From Candidatus Auribacterota bacterium (GTDB lineage: Bacteria > Auribacterota > Tritonobacteria > UBA1439), in NCBI GenBank assembly GCA_026392035.1, contig JAPLCX010000078.1:1-55045 (forward strand): a DNA stretch of 55,045 nt, in the 5' to 3' direction. Positions 34,530 through 44,310 of the stretch are shown here, one piece after another (within the stretch, counting starts at the first letter, position 1; every line of letters begins with the position of its first letter). The position numbers were made by a program, and so were the translations under genes. The notes under the pieces were generated by a model. That model saw only the letters and a program-made list of their open reading frames with translations. It ran no database searches and was not told where the DNA came from.

Positions 34530-35684
34530 TTACAACTTCGATCCGAATGCCCGCTTCCCGAGGTAAGAAAAAATCCCCGGATGCTTCGTCATATTGTCAT
34601 ACGAAAAGAGCGCCACGCCGCCCGCGCCCAGGCTGCGGCAGTCCTTTATCTGCGCGAGGAGGGCGCCGGGGGAATCGAGCAGCTTGTAGGCCCCCAGGCC
34701 AATGATGACCCTGTCTTTCGCAACGGGCGCGGCGTTCAGGAGTGACTCGGTATTCTTCTTCGCGACGCTTCTGGCGCTGCTATAGTTCATTGGCACGGCG
34801 AAGTCAATGAGCTTCTCGCGGAGCCAGCGGGGCCAGTCCTGAAACGTGAGGGAGCGATACTTTTTCTCATCAGCTACTGCTGCGACAGATAACTTTTTAC
34901 CCCGCCTGTGCACAACCACCGCGGCCTCCCTGACAAATTCGCTCACCTGGTCCCGCCGCCACTCGTCCCAGAGGGCGCGCTGTGAGGCAGTGCATCCGAG
35001 AGGGTTCACCCCGTAAATCTTTTTAAACCTCGCGATACTCGTCCGGCCATACCCGAAACCCACTTTCCCCTTCTCGTCGTAGGGAAAGCGCGTGTAGTCG
35101 AGATGGATACCGTCAATGTCAGGATACTGTTCAAGGATTTCTTCTATGATGGAAATGAGATAGTTCCTCACCCTCGGGTCGCCCGGATCAAGCCAGTAGC
35201 CCCCGTCGGGGAGGGATGCTTTGGTGTAGTCGAGGAGCGAACGCCCCCTGTTGTCACAGGTAACTGCCGTCCTCCCCAGCTTACGAATGATCTTCGCATC
35301 AGCGTTTCCCCACACCCGGAACATGTTGACCCACGCATGCACCTGTATGCCTTTCGTGTGTGCAAGGTCAATTGCAATCTGCAGAGGGCTTGTTTTCTCT
35401 TTTGTGTAGAATTCATGGTAGGGAGCAGGATCAGCGAGTTTCGACTGGTACCAGGCTTTGTTGCCGCGATATACCTGTACGAAAACCGTGTTGAATCCGG
35501 CGATCCCCACACGATTGACCATCTCCTCAATCGTGCCACGGTTGGAAAGAGTGGAATTGATCCCCTCGCACTCCGCCCAGATTCCGCGGACTTCGTTGCG
35601 TCCCTTGCTGCCGCTCAGGCCCAGCGGCAATGCACCTTGGATGCCCAGGAGTGCGATCACGGCACACTCAGTGAGGGAAGGCAT
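34530..35684 (-). CDS. Glycoside hydrolase-like family 10 (YngK/DUF187) secreted protein
   Basis: This 384-residue protein starts with a hydrophobic segment (ECAVIALLGIQGALPLGLSG) that fits a signal peptide. The GHL10/UPF0748 barrel follows: EVRGIWAECEG, the strand GFNTVFVQVYRGNKAWYQS, then LDLAHTKG-type text (AIDLAHTKGIQVHAWVNMFRV). The signature DIDGIHLDYTRFPY comes next, then a late strand IDFAVPMNYSSA. Members are thought to act on cell-wall or envelope glycans. The start ATG 35684 has AGAGGACC upstream. Product and substrate are not known, but a secreted hydrolase of bacterial polysaccharide fits. Confidence 0.85.
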   Translation of the reverse strand: MPSLTECAVIALLGIQGALPLGLSGSKGRNEVRGIWAECEGINSTLSNRGTIEEMVNRVGIAGFNTVFVQVYRGNKAWYQSKLADPAPYHEFYTKEKTSPLQIAIDLAHTKGIQVHAWVNMFRVWGNADAKIIRKLGRTAVTCDNRGRSLLDYTKASLPDGGYWLDPGDPRVRNYLISIIEEILEQYPDIDGIHLDYTRFPYDEKGKVGFGYGRTSIARFKKIYGVNPLGCTASQRALWDEWRRDQVSEFVREAAVVVHRRGKKLSVAAVADEKKYRSLTFQDWPRWLREKLIDFAVPMNYSSARSVAKKNTESLLNAAPVAKDRVIIGLGAYKLLDSPGALLAQIKDCRSLGAGGVALFSYDNMTKHPGIFSYLGKRAFGSKL

Positions 35685-36432
35685 ATCTTGTGGTCCTCTT
35701 AACCCGAATTATTCATCTCCCCAATTGCAGGGGTTCCCTGCCTACCGGCAGGCAGGGATTTATCGAACCCGCCATAGAAACGGGTCGCGCGTTTTACATG
35801 GCAAGCTTGATATTTGCCCGCCTATGGCGGGGGGGAGGTTAGGGGTTGAACTACTGTTAAAAGCTCAAGGCCGAAAGTTGAAAGTCGATATACCTTACGC
35901 TTCGAACTTTAAACTTCTGCCTGCGGTCAAGATACCCCGGTCAGAACCTCACACCCGGACTCAAGTTTGGCTGGTTCTCCCATGGCTCAGGCCGCGCCCA
36001 GGGGATGGAAGATCCCCCCTCCGGCGTCGAGCAACCTGAAAGGATTGCCAGTAAAGTCGCAAGGCATATGATACTCAGGACCAATCGAACGTGGCACATT
36101 ATGTCACTATCCTATCGCCATTATCTTAACGTGTTATTGTAATACCCCTCCACTCAGAAATCAACTAATTCTGCCTCTCCAGAAATTGCGCATAACCGAT
36201 TACAACCTTCACCAACCGGGCGCGCGTCAATCAGAAATGGCAATCTTGCGATATCTGAAAACGAGAATGCGGACAAGATTCCTGAATATCGAAGAATGAG
36301 CTTTGCCAAAACGCCGAAAATTGTACTATCGTTAGTAAAGGTAGCAAAGGCTTCTGCGGAATGGTATATTTGAGGTATTCGATCAGGCGGAGGATGCATG
36401 GCAGCGAGGTTGCTTTTGTAAGAAAGGGCAAA
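35685..36432. repeat. Long intergenic stretch with a nested repeat and one small lipoprotein gene
   Basis: Bases 35726 to about 35830 are a degenerate TGTAGGGG-type element (TGCAGGGGTT ... ATTTATCGAACCCG), interrupted at 35736-35757 by the CCTGCCTACCGGCAGGCAGG palindrome. Bases 35860-35925 carry the AAGTTGAAAGT word repeat. A small lipoprotein gene occupies 35941-36099 on the minus strand. Bases 36100-36432 are AT-richer and form the leader of the following metallo-beta-lactamase gene. An 81-residue minus-strand frame (36154-36399) there is unsupported. Confidence 0.6.
35941..36099 (-). CDS. Small lipoprotein (52 residues)
   Basis: The frame runs from ATG 36099 to TGA 35941. It opens with a basic N-terminus, a hydrophobic helix (LVLSIICLATLLAIL) and the lipobox LSGC, with Cys23 as the likely acylated residue. 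The mature part, about 30 residues, ends IPWARPEPWENQPNLSPG. An IPW..P..WE motif after a lipobox is a pattern I associate with small lipoproteins of PVC-type bacteria; that link is from memory. The ribosome site (AGGATAG) is modest. Because of its size it is easily overlooked. It lies about 255 bases upstream of the GH-like gene, on the same strand. Confidence 0.72.
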   Translation of the reverse strand: MCHVRLVLSIICLATLLAILSGCSTPEGGSSIPWARPEPWENQPNLSPGVRF

Positions 36433-39400
36433 ATGAAGAGGGTGTTTTTTTATTCGCTTATTTCTTCTCTGGTCTTGATTGCGGGTATCGCCTCCGCCCA
36501 GGAGCTACAGATCTGGTGCGTGTGGGCCAACGGCCACTCGGGGATCGGCACCGTGATCAAGGGGCCGGGGACGGGCGGGAAGGTCGTCCTCTTCGACGAG
36601 GGCGGTGGTGCTGACTGGGCGGCCTACGCGAAGGACCTTTGTACTTCCGTGGGGATCAGCAACGTCGACTACTGCGTCGCTACCCACTACGACAGGGACC
36701 ACATTTACGGCATCGACGATTTCGTCTCGGACATGGGTGGGCAATCCCACTTTGGCACATACTATGACCGTGGCGGCAGCTATGACTATGATGGTGATGC
36801 CATCGACGCGAACTACATAGTCACCGTTTCTGGGAAGAGGGCGACCGTCATGGTCAACCCTGCATCGGACATTGACCTCGGCAACGGCGCGATCCTCCGC
36901 TTCCTCACCGTCGGCGCGCCGGACGATCCCGGCCCGACGAACACCCTCTACGTCAGGGGCAGGCCGGATGTCACCAGCGGCATGAGCGAGAACGACAAGT
37001 CCATCACCTGCCTGGTGACCTACGGCGGGTTTGACATGTACCTTGGGGGCGACGCCGAGGGGACGGACGAGGGGCAAGTCGCCCTTGTGAAAGGCGACCT
37101 CGGTCGCCACGTGGACGTGATGCTCGTGGACCATCATGGTTCAGATACCAACGGCATCAGCTCTCCGACGTTCCTCGGCAGCATGGACCCGGAAATCGCC
37201 GTCATCTCCGTCTGGTCCAACTCCTATGGCCATCCCAGGGAAACGACCGTAGAGAATTTCACCGCGGTGGTGGATTCAGGCGTCATGAGCATCATCCGCC
37301 TGTATCCGGGCGATAGCGGCGGCACGGGCTGGGCCCCCGAGACGCCGAGTCCTCCGCGCTTCACCACCAACCGCCACGCGTACATTCATACGGATGGCAG
37401 CACCTATTCCGTCGAGGCGGTGCTGCCGGGCAGCACCCCCACGCCGCTTATCACCGGTCATCTGACGGACGACCCGGGCCTCGCACCCACACCAACACCG
37501 AGGCCAGAGGATCTGTGGCCCATGTTCCACAACGATGCCCTTCATGCGGGAAAGAGCACCCTCTCGGGACCGCGCGCCCCTGTGTTTGTCTGGAGCTATG
37601 TCTCCGCCGATGACATCAATTCGTCCCCCGCGCTGAGCGGGACCAGTTCAGTCTACATAGGCTCCCGAGACCGTAATCTTTACGTCATCGATTCCCCCGG
37701 CAACCTGCTGTGGAGCTACGAGATCTACGAGGGCGCCTACACCGCTCCCCTCTCTTCATCCGCCGCGGTGAGCACCCAAACGGTGTACATCGGCTCGGAT
37801 GACAACGTGCTCTACGCGCTGCGGCAGGACGACGGGTTGCTGCTCTGGAGCTACGGGACGGGGGGCGACATCTCCTCCTCGCCGACTTTCGATCCAACCT
37901 CCACGGTTTATGTGGGTTCTGAAGACAGCCGGCTCTACAGTCTCAACTCTGTTGGTTCTCTGTTGTGGAGTTACGAGGCCTCCGAGCCTATCGCTTCGTC
38001 GCCTGCGATAAGCACCGACACGGTGTACGTTTGTTCTGATGACAACCGTCTCTACAGCGTAACCAATCTCACCGGTGTGCTCTCATGGAGCTATGTAACC
38101 GGAGATAAGATATCCTCCTCACCTGCGGTGAGCGGGACAGAGACGGTCTATATCGGTGCACGGGACAACACCCTGTATAGCATCAGCTCCGCGGGAGCGC
38201 TGGTGTGGAGCTACGGGATGGCGGGGGATATTCTCTCCACGGCGGCATTGAGCACCGACAAAGTCTGTGTCGGTTCATATGACAATGTGCTCTACGCGCT
38301 GTGGCAGAGCGGGGGACTGTCCTGGAGTTACGAGACGGCGGACGACATCGACTCTTCTCCCGCGGCGGACGCGGTGGATGCGGTGTGTGTGGGGTCTGGA
38401 GATGGCATTTTCTACAGCGTTGACTCGCTCGGGAGGCTCCAGTGGAGTTACGAGACGACAGCGCCGATACGCTCATCGGTCGCGATAGGCACCGACACGG
38501 TGTACATCGGCTCCCAGGACAATGTCCTGTATGTCATTGCCGAGGCAACGTCCACCCCCACACCGACGAGCACACCCACACCGACAAAAACACCGACAAA
38601 CACACCGACAATAACGCCCACGAGAACCCCGACTCGAACTCCCACGGCGACGCCGACGATCACACCCACGCCGACAGAAACACCGACCTGGGATCCGAGT
38701 ATTCCGACATATACCCCCACCGAGACCCCCACGATCACCGCGACCCCGACCATAACACCCACACCCTATGCGGACTGGCCGATGTTTCGTCATGATGCGA
38801 GGCATACCGGGCTGAGTAATTATGAGGGGCCGTCCATACCAGTATTCGCATGGAGCTATGTGACCGAGAGTTCGGTGGATTCTTCTCCCGCGATCGGTGC
38901 CACAGGGGAAGTTTATATCGGCTCTGGTTGGGGTGGCAATAATCTCTACGCGATGAATTTTGACGGCGTGCTCAACTGGAGCTATAAGACTGGGAGTGAG
39001 ATATATTCCTCTCCCGCGATCGGCAGTGACGGGAGGGTGTATGTCGGCTCCGGTTATTATGACAAGAATCTCTACGCATTTAACCAGAACGGCGTGCTCA
39101 ACTGGAGCTATAAGACTGGGAGTCAGATATATTCCTCTCCCGCGCGGGGCAGTGACGGGAGGGTGTATGTCGGCTCTGCCTGGGGTGATAATAATCTCTA
39201 CGCATTTAACCCGAACGGCGCGCTCAACTGGAGCTATAGGACTGGTGCTGCTGTATATTTCTCCTCTCCCGCGCGGGGCAGTGACGGGAGGGTGTATGTC
39301 GGCTCTGAGGATTATAGATTCTACGCGATTAATTCTGACGGCGCGTTCAACTGGAGCTATCGGACTGGGAGTTATATAGAGTCCTCTCCCGCCCTGGGGA

Positions 39401-40365
39401 GTGACGGGAGAGTATACGTCGGCTCTGAGGATTATAGATTCTACGCGATTAATTCTGACGGCGCGCTCAACTGGAGCTATAAGACTGGGAGTGAGATATA
39501 TTCCTCTCCCGCGATCGGCGCCACAGGGGAAGTTTATGTCGGCTCTGGGGATTATAGATTCTACGCGATTAATTCTGACGGCGTGCTCAACTGGAGCTAT
39601 AAGACTGGGAGTGAGATATATTCCTCTCCCGCGCGGGGCAGTGACGGGAGGGTGTATGTCGGCTCTGCCTGGGGTGATAATAATCTCTACGCATTTAACC
39701 CGAACGGCGCGCTCAACTGGAGCTATACGACTGGTGCTGCTATATATTTCTCCTCACCCGCGATGGGGAGCGACGGGAGGGTGTATATTGGCTCTGGGGA
39801 TAGCGCTCTCTATTGTATCGAGCAACCGCCGACCGAGACACCTACACGAACACCCACTCCGACAAAGACGCCGACGATCACGCCGACAGCTACGAACACT
39901 CCGCTCCCCATGCCAACGGCCACTCCCACCCGGACCCCCACTGCTGCCCCAACAAGTACGCCCACGCATACAGCATCACCGCTGCCGACGCCCACTCCGT
40001 CCGGCCTCGTGGTCACGCTCAACAAGCAGATTGCTTCGCCAGGGATGGTGGTGGTTGCCCGCGCGAAGATCCCCCCGGTCCCCCCGAGCAATCCCGTAGA
40101 TGCCTATATTCTCGTGCGCTATCCCTCGGGACAAATCTACTCCGTGATGTTCGACGGCGCTGTCATGAAAGGTGTTTTCCCCTGCGCAACGGGAGTGCGC
40201 ACGCTGGGCAATGGATGGTCGGGCGACCTTTTCAGCCACAGGGTATGCAGGGAGGCGATGGAAGGCATCTACACCGTGGGGCTCATTCTGATGCCAGAAG
40301 GAATGCCGATGAGTCTCTGCAAAGCCGTCACTTACAACCTGATGAATGTCACTATAGTGAAGTAG
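36433..40365 (+). CDS. Metallo-beta-lactamase domain fused to two 8-bladed PQQ-like propellers
   Basis: This protein of about 1310 residues has a signal peptide ([23 protein letters not shown]) followed by a ComEC-type metallo-beta-lactamase domain (to about residue 330). The metal site is [10 protein letters not shown] (HxDxDH form), with MYLGGDAEG and LVDHHGSDT further on and the typical YGHPRE near its end. Next come propeller 1 ([12 protein letters not shown], eight WSY blades), a Pro/Thr linker, propeller 2 ([13 protein letters not shown], eight WSY blades of near-identical sequence), another linker and a C-terminal domain of about 125 residues. The metallo-beta-lactamase part looks catalytic; ComEC-like domains often act on nucleic acid or phosphodiester substrates. 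The substrate here is unknown. The propellers may tether the enzyme to the surface or a ligand. Confidence 0.85.
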   Translation: MKRVFFYSLISSLVLIAGIASAQELQIWCVWANGHSGIGTVIKGPGTGGKVVLFDEGGGADWAAYAKDLCTSVGISNVDYCVATHYDRDHIYGIDDFVSDMGGQSHFGTYYDRGGSYDYDGDAIDANYIVTVSGKRATVMVNPASDIDLGNGAILRFLTVGAPDDPGPTNTLYVRGRPDVTSGMSENDKSITCLVTYGGFDMYLGGDAEGTDEGQVALVKGDLGRHVDVMLVDHHGSDTNGISSPTFLGSMDPEIAVISVWSNSYGHPRETTVENFTAVVDSGVMSIIRLYPGDSGGTGWAPETPSPPRFTTNRHAYIHTDGSTYSVEAVLPGSTPTPLITGHLTDDPGLAPTPTPRPEDLWPMFHNDALHAGKSTLSGPRAPVFVWSYVSADDINSSPALSGTSSVYIGSRDRNLYVIDSPGNLLWSYEIYEGAYTAPLSSSAAVSTQTVYIGSDDNVLYALRQDDGLLLWSYGTGGDISSSPTFDPTSTVYVGSEDSRLYSLNSVGSLLWSYEASEPIASSPAISTDTVYVCSDDNRLYSVTNLTGVLSWSYVTGDKISSSPAVSGTETVYIGARDNTLYSISSAGALVWSYGMAGDILSTAALSTDKVCVGSYDNVLYALWQSGGLSWSYETADDIDSSPAADAVDAVCVGSGDGIFYSVDSLGRLQWSYETTAPIRSSVAIGTDTVYIGSQDNVLYVIAEATSTPTPTSTPTPTKTPTNTPTITPTRTPTRTPTATPTITPTPTETPTWDPSIPTYTPTETPTITATPTITPTPYADWPMFRHDARHTGLSNYEGPSIPVFAWSYVTESSVDSSPAIGATGEVYIGSGWGGNNLYAMNFDGVLNWSYKTGSEIYSSPAIGSDGRVYVGSGYYDKNLYAFNQNGVLNWSYKTGSQIYSSPARGSDGRVYVGSAWGDNNLYAFNPNGALNWSYRTGAAVYFSSPARGSDGRVYVGSEDYRFYAINSDGAFNWSYRTGSYIESSPALGSDGRVYVGSEDYRFYAINSDGALNWSYKTGSEIYSSPAIGATGEVYVGSGDYRFYAINSDGVLNWSYKTGSEIYSSPARGSDGRVYVGSAWGDNNLYAFNPNGALNWSYTTGAAIYFSSPAMGSDGRVYIGSGDSALYCIEQPPTETPTRTPTPTKTPTITPTATNTPLPMPTATPTRTPTAAPTSTPTHTASPLPTPTPSGLVVTLNKQIASPGMVVVARAKIPPVPPSNPVDAYILVRYPSGQIYSVMFDGAVMKGVFPCATGVRTLGNGWSGDLFSHRVCREAMEGIYTVGLILMPEGMPMSLCKAVTYNLMNVTIVK
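38990..39800 (+). repeat. Near-identical tandem blade repeats (about 120-130 bp)
   Basis: Seven consecutive blades share long stretches of DNA (for example CTCAACTGGAGCTATAAGACTGGGAGTGAGATATATTCC in parts). They differ mainly at loop codons, so this half of the propeller looks recently duplicated or homogenised by recombination. The first propeller of the same gene shows no such identity. Confidence 0.8.
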
Positions 40366-40761
40366 TTATAAATGCTGCTTCTCTGCCGATTGGTTTCTTC
40401 GCCCTCTCCAATCCCGCAAGACTGCGCAATCCTCCGGCTCTGTGTCCCCCGATAATGCTCAGGATCTGCATCGGGCTACATTTATCGCGACCATCACACT
40501 GAAACCACCAACCAGAAATACCCGATAGCGCGGGAATACACGTAATGAGTGGGGAGGTCATATAGTTTTTGTTTTTGGAATTGCGTTCATCCGCGCACAT
40601 CCGCGGCTAAACTTGTGTTCAGTGAATTCAGTGTCCCTGCCCGCCGGCAGGCAGGTCTGTGGTGAAAATTACTCTCTTCTGCTTTTCCCCCTTGCGCCGA
40701 TTGCAAATGGGCTTATAATATGTAGATTCGCCATAGGCATACCTGAAAGAAAGGCGCTCAC
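40366..40761. repeat. Gene-free stretch with an inserted palindrome and a promoter
   Basis: Bases 40580-40670 carry GCGCACATCCGCGG words and CAGTGAATTCAGTG. The palindrome CCCTGCCCGCCGGCAGGCAGG lies at 40635-40655, splitting CAGTGT and CTGTGGTGAAAA. The remainder to 40690 is ordinary. The ppiD promoter lies at 40692-40719. Confidence 0.6.
40692..40719 (+). promoter_or_regulatory. Sigma-70 promoter of the ppiD-like gene
   Basis: TTGCGC (40692-40697), a 16-base spacer and a perfect TATAAT (40714-40719). The transcript would start near 40726, about 36 bases before the ATG at 40762. Confidence 0.7.
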
Positions 40762-42699
40762 ATGCTCTCGTTCTTCCGCCGCAGGATGAAGCTCATCCTC
40801 TGGATTCTCGTCGTCGTCGTCATTGTCACCTTCATTCCCTGGGGGGTCGGGGTTCGCATGCGGTTCCGCGGCGAGAAACGCCTCAGCGCCGCCGGCGAGC
40901 TCTTCGGCAAAACCGTGTCCCGCCCCGACTTCGACGACGCCTGCATGGCCATACGCACGGACAGCCTCCTGCGCCGCGTGCAGATGAACGACGCCGAGAT
41001 CAGTCAGCGCGCCTGGGAACGACTCCTCATGCTCACACAGGCGCGCAGGGAGGGTATCTCTGTCTCCGACAGGGAGCTTGCCCGCGCGATACGGGCGCAG
41101 TTCGGCGGCGAGGGAAGTTTCGACCAGCGGGTGTACGAGAATATCCTCAGAAACATGGGGCTAACCCCCGACGTATACGAAGGGTGGACACGGGAATCCT
41201 TGATGATCGCTCGACTCATTGAACTGGTCCGCCTGACGGCCTGGATGCCCGATGAAGAGCTGGAGCGCCGCCGCCGCGAAGAGGAGAGCAGGCTCACCAT
41301 CAGATACGTCCTCGATGGGATCGGAGAGGCCGAGAAGGGCGTTACGGTCGGCGATGAAGAAATAAAAAAATATTATGATGCCCATATGGGAGAATTCAAA
41401 TTGCCGCCCACGGTGAGCGCACGCTACCTCCTCATCCCCTCCGGCAGCGCCGGGGAGAAAGCCGCCGTGACCGAGGAGCAGATCACGCAGTACTACAACG
41501 ATCACCCCCGTGAGTTCGCGCACGAGAAGCGCGTCAGGGCGCGCCACATCCTGCTCAAGATAGAAGGGAAGGACAGGGATACGGCGGAAGCGGCCGCGCG
41601 GAAGCTGGCGGATGAGATCAGCGCGAACCTCAAGAAGGGGACGGACTTCGCCGCGCTCGCCCGTAAATATTCACAGGATGAAAAGACAAAGAAAAAGGGC
41701 GGAGACCTCGGCTACGTGGAGTCACGTGAGATGCCCAAGGCGTTCTCGGACAAGGCATTCGCCATGAAGGAGGGGGAGACCAGCGACGTCGTCAAAACCC
41801 CTATGGGATTCCACATCATCAAAGTAGAAGGCATCCAGGAGGCGGGGACAAAGCCGCTTGATGAGGTCAAAGGAGATATCAAGGCACTTTTGGAACGAGA
41901 TCAGAAGGAACGCGCACAGGAAGAGACAAAGCGCGCGGCGTACGCCCGGGCAGTGGATATCTCGCTCGCGCTCGTTGACAATCCCAAATTAGATGACCTC
42001 GCAAAGAAATATTCACTCGAAATCAAGGAGACGGGGCCTTTCACTGAAAACGGCACGGCGAAGGGAATCCCGGCCGGAGGAGAATTCGCCAGGGCGGCAT
42101 TCAAAACAGATATTGGTTCATTCAGCGACATAGTCGAAATCCCCGATAAGGGCTACTGCATCATCGTCCCGAAAGAGAAAACGGAGGAAAAAACCCAGCC
42201 ATTCGAGGAGGCGCGCGCGGAAATCGCCAAGAAGCTCAGGGAGCAGAAGGCAAAGGCCAAGGCCAACGAACTCGCCGCTGCGCAGCGTGCGCAGGTCGAA
42301 AAGCGGATGAAGGACGAAAAGCTCGACTTCGCCTCCGCCTGCAAGGCCCTCTCGATAAAGGCCGAGGAGAGCACATCGTTCACGCCGAGAGGATTCATCC
42401 CCGGAATCGGATTTGAGCCACAGCTCTGCGCCGCCGCTTCCAAACTAAAGGTGGGGGAACTCAGCGCGGTCTTTGATATCGCAAAGGGGAGCTGCTTCTT
42501 CTCACTGATGAAACGGGAGGAGCCCCCCGCCCAAGATAAGACTCTGGGAGCCGAGGGGTTCGCCCGGCGCGCCATGAACAGGGAAGGGGGCAAAATTGTG
42601 GGTGAGTGGAGCAAGTGGGTCCACGATCAGGCCAAGATGGTTGACTACACCTCGGCGGCTGCCCGATCGTCTGAGAAACCCGAAGAGTCTGAAGAGTAA
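40762..42699 (+). CDS. PpiD/SurA-like membrane-anchored peptidyl-prolyl isomerase
   Basis: This 645-residue protein is anchored by one N-terminal membrane helix (LILWILVVVVIVTFIPWG) with the rest in the periplasm. A SurA_N-like helical chaperone domain follows (residues about 45-190), then a parvulin rotamase domain with VRARHILLKIEG and the typical KGGDLGYVESREMPKAFSDKAF and GFHIIKVEG. A second, degenerate parvulin-like half (EIPDKGYCIIVPKEKTEE) follows, then a coiled, Lys/Glu/Ala-rich helix. The family helps outer-membrane and secreted proteins fold after the Sec translocon, so clients could include the large propeller proteins. It has its own promoter and faces convergent genes. Confidence 0.9.
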   Translation: MLSFFRRRMKLILWILVVVVIVTFIPWGVGVRMRFRGEKRLSAAGELFGKTVSRPDFDDACMAIRTDSLLRRVQMNDAEISQRAWERLLMLTQARREGISVSDRELARAIRAQFGGEGSFDQRVYENILRNMGLTPDVYEGWTRESLMIARLIELVRLTAWMPDEELERRRREEESRLTIRYVLDGIGEAEKGVTVGDEEIKKYYDAHMGEFKLPPTVSARYLLIPSGSAGEKAAVTEEQITQYYNDHPREFAHEKRVRARHILLKIEGKDRDTAEAAARKLADEISANLKKGTDFAALARKYSQDEKTKKKGGDLGYVESREMPKAFSDKAFAMKEGETSDVVKTPMGFHIIKVEGIQEAGTKPLDEVKGDIKALLERDQKERAQEETKRAAYARAVDISLALVDNPKLDDLAKKYSLEIKETGPFTENGTAKGIPAGGEFARAAFKTDIGSFSDIVEIPDKGYCIIVPKEKTEEKTQPFEEARAEIAKKLREQKAKAKANELAAAQRAQVEKRMKDEKLDFASACKALSIKAEESTSFTPRGFIPGIGFEPQLCAAASKLKVGELSAVFDIAKGSCFFSLMKREEPPAQDKTLGAEGFARRAMNREGGKIVGEWSKWVHDQAKMVDYTSAAARSSEKPEESEE

Positions 42700-43085
42700 C
42701 CGAGGGCGAGCATCTCCTCCCGAATCTAACTTCAACAGAATAAACAAATTAACTTATAACCACAGATAAACACAGATGTGAAAATGGTTATTGGTTTCTA
42801 ACCTGATCTATTCACCAACCGCTGATAGTGTGGCTACCTGCTTTTAACGTTTTCTATCCACGGATTACACTGATTGTAAACACAGCAAAAGGTTGAAAGT
42901 ATAAAGTTCAAAGTGTAAGTGCATCCTTTTGCTTTCAGCTTTAAGCTTCAGGCTGTTTTTACATCCGTGGAAATCAGTGAAATCAGTGGATGCAACCTTA
43001 TTTTACTAGAATCCGCTCAATCCCTGCCTACCGGCAGGCAGGCGCAGACTCCGCGGTTACTTACTGCTTGTTATGGGCCACCGTA
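42700..43085. repeat. Gene-free stretch holding the second copy of a 235-bp dispersed repeat
   Basis: Bases 42755-42778 carry ACCACAGATAAACACAGAT words. Bases 42800-43061 match 28456-28689 closely and in the same direction. They differ by an insertion of about 20 bases, CCCTGCCTACCGGCAGGCAGG, at about 43022-43042. I see no gene. Confidence 0.75.
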
Positions 43086-43994
43086 CTAATTACCTGTCTT
43101 CGGTGCCGGCGTGGCAACCTCTTCCTTGGAAACCGTCCTCGTCACGCGGTCAACGAAGAACGCGCTCCGCAATCCCTTGGGCGTCTCCTTCACCCTGATC
43201 CTGCCATAGATCTGTACCTTGGCCCCGAGCGGAACGCTCTTGAAACCCTCAGCGTTCGACTCGCTCTTCGAAACATAGCAGGGCATCTGCATCCCTTTCA
43301 CGGCGAACTTGATCACTTTCTCAGGCGTCAGGCCCGCGGCCTTCTCGCCCTCGCTGAAATTCTCATCGAAGCCGCCGTACGCCCCCTCGAACCAGATCGA
43401 CCGTTCAACGAGTTTCTCCGGCTCACCCGTGATCGCTTCGGGAGAGACCTGCTGGTAGTGTTCCTCCGCGAGGTTCTTCCCCTCGGCGAACATATCCTCG
43501 GGAGAATCTTGCCTCCCCCATCCTTTTTCAATCTTTATGACGTTGAAGTAATACTCGCTCTGTAGCGGCCCGTAGACATACACTCGCTCCTCCCACGACC
43601 TCCCGCCGGTATACTTTCCGCGCACCGTCTCCATCGTCCGCTTCTCGTAGACCTTCTGGAGATTGCCTGTAATCCTGATGAGCTCACCCCTCATGCACCC
43701 CCCCAGCGCGTCTTCAAGCGATGGGCTCCTCGGGGCGATGCAGGGATAGGGGCATTGCCCGAGCTTGAATTTAAGGTATCGGTCGGGCGTGAGATAGTTC
43801 TGGATCTCGATTCGGCTGAATGGATCAACGATCTTTCCAAACGTGTCCTCAAGGGCGACCGGCTGCTCGAGATAGCGCTCCGGTGAGGCATTGAACAGCT
43901 GGAACTTCTGCCCGGTGATCGTCTCATCGGCCCTCACCATGAGCGAGCTCACACATACAAGGGCGACTGCGAGCACCAACGCATTCCTCTTCAT
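43086..43994 (-). CDS. Secreted hypothetical protein with an internal duplication
   Basis: This 302-residue protein has a signal peptide (MKRNALVLAVALVCVSSLMVRAD) and a start at ATG 43994 behind GAGGAGG. It has two related halves of about 110 residues. Each has an L-E/V-R-S-type strand (EQPVALEDTFGKI / ERSIWFEGAYGGF), a segment LTPDRYLKFKL or LTPEKVIKFAV, then PCIAP or PCYVS, and an end GELIRITGNLQKV or GAKVQIYGRIRV. This pattern is OB-fold-like. I do not recognise the family. Cysteines in the first half (CPYPC) could bind metal or form a disulfide. No linked function is evident. Confidence 0.8.
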   Translation of the reverse strand: MKRNALVLAVALVCVSSLMVRADETITGQKFQLFNASPERYLEQPVALEDTFGKIVDPFSRIEIQNYLTPDRYLKFKLGQCPYPCIAPRSPSLEDALGGCMRGELIRITGNLQKVYEKRTMETVRGKYTGGRSWEERVYVYGPLQSEYYFNVIKIEKGWGRQDSPEDMFAEGKNLAEEHYQQVSPEAITGEPEKLVERSIWFEGAYGGFDENFSEGEKAAGLTPEKVIKFAVKGMQMPCYVSKSESNAEGFKSVPLGAKVQIYGRIRVKETPKGLRSAFFVDRVTRTVSKEEVATPAPKTGN

Positions 43995-44310
43995 ACCGAC
44001 CTCCTCTGTTAAAATGACAGACACCCAAGAGCGAATGACAAATACCAAATGACAAATACCAAAAATCAAATGACAGAGACAAAACAGCTCAAACCGGCAC
44101 TCATACTACCATACTTTTAATCACTAGAGATTGAAAATTCAATGTAAGGCCTCAGTCACAGAGGAAATAAGGAGGATATCCACCGATTTCACGGATTTTA
44201 TTGAAAAAATTTTGTGGCTGTTCTGTTAATCCGTGCTCATCCGTGTCAATCCGTGGATAAAAATCACTATTTACATAGATTCATTACCCACAGTAACCGA
44301 CCATTATTAT
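43995..44310. repeat. Gene-free stretch with AATGACAAATACC words and a CACGGATT hairpin
   Basis: Bases 44030-44090 hold CAAATGACAAATACCAAA words, similar to the sequence near 45540-45585 at the start of glyA. Bases 44150-44270 hold CACCGATTTCACGGATTTT with opposed words TCCGTGTCAATCCGTGG. No gene is seen. Confidence 0.55.

Noticed and set aside
36154-36399. An 81-residue minus-strand frame upstream of the metallo-beta-lactamase fusion
   Set aside because: No ribosome site or recognisable domain, a competing overlapping frame, and it lies in the leader of the next gene.
36330-36425. Possible second c-di-GMP riboswitch (GTAGCAAAGGC ... GGCAGCGAGGTTGC)
   Set aside because: Only scattered words fit. 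The GGCAAACC-tetraloop hairpin and GGACGCAAAGC core are missing.
38990-39800. Possible CRISPR-like array
   Set aside because: The repeats are 120-130 bp, lie in frame and encode propeller blades; there are no unique spacers or cas genes.
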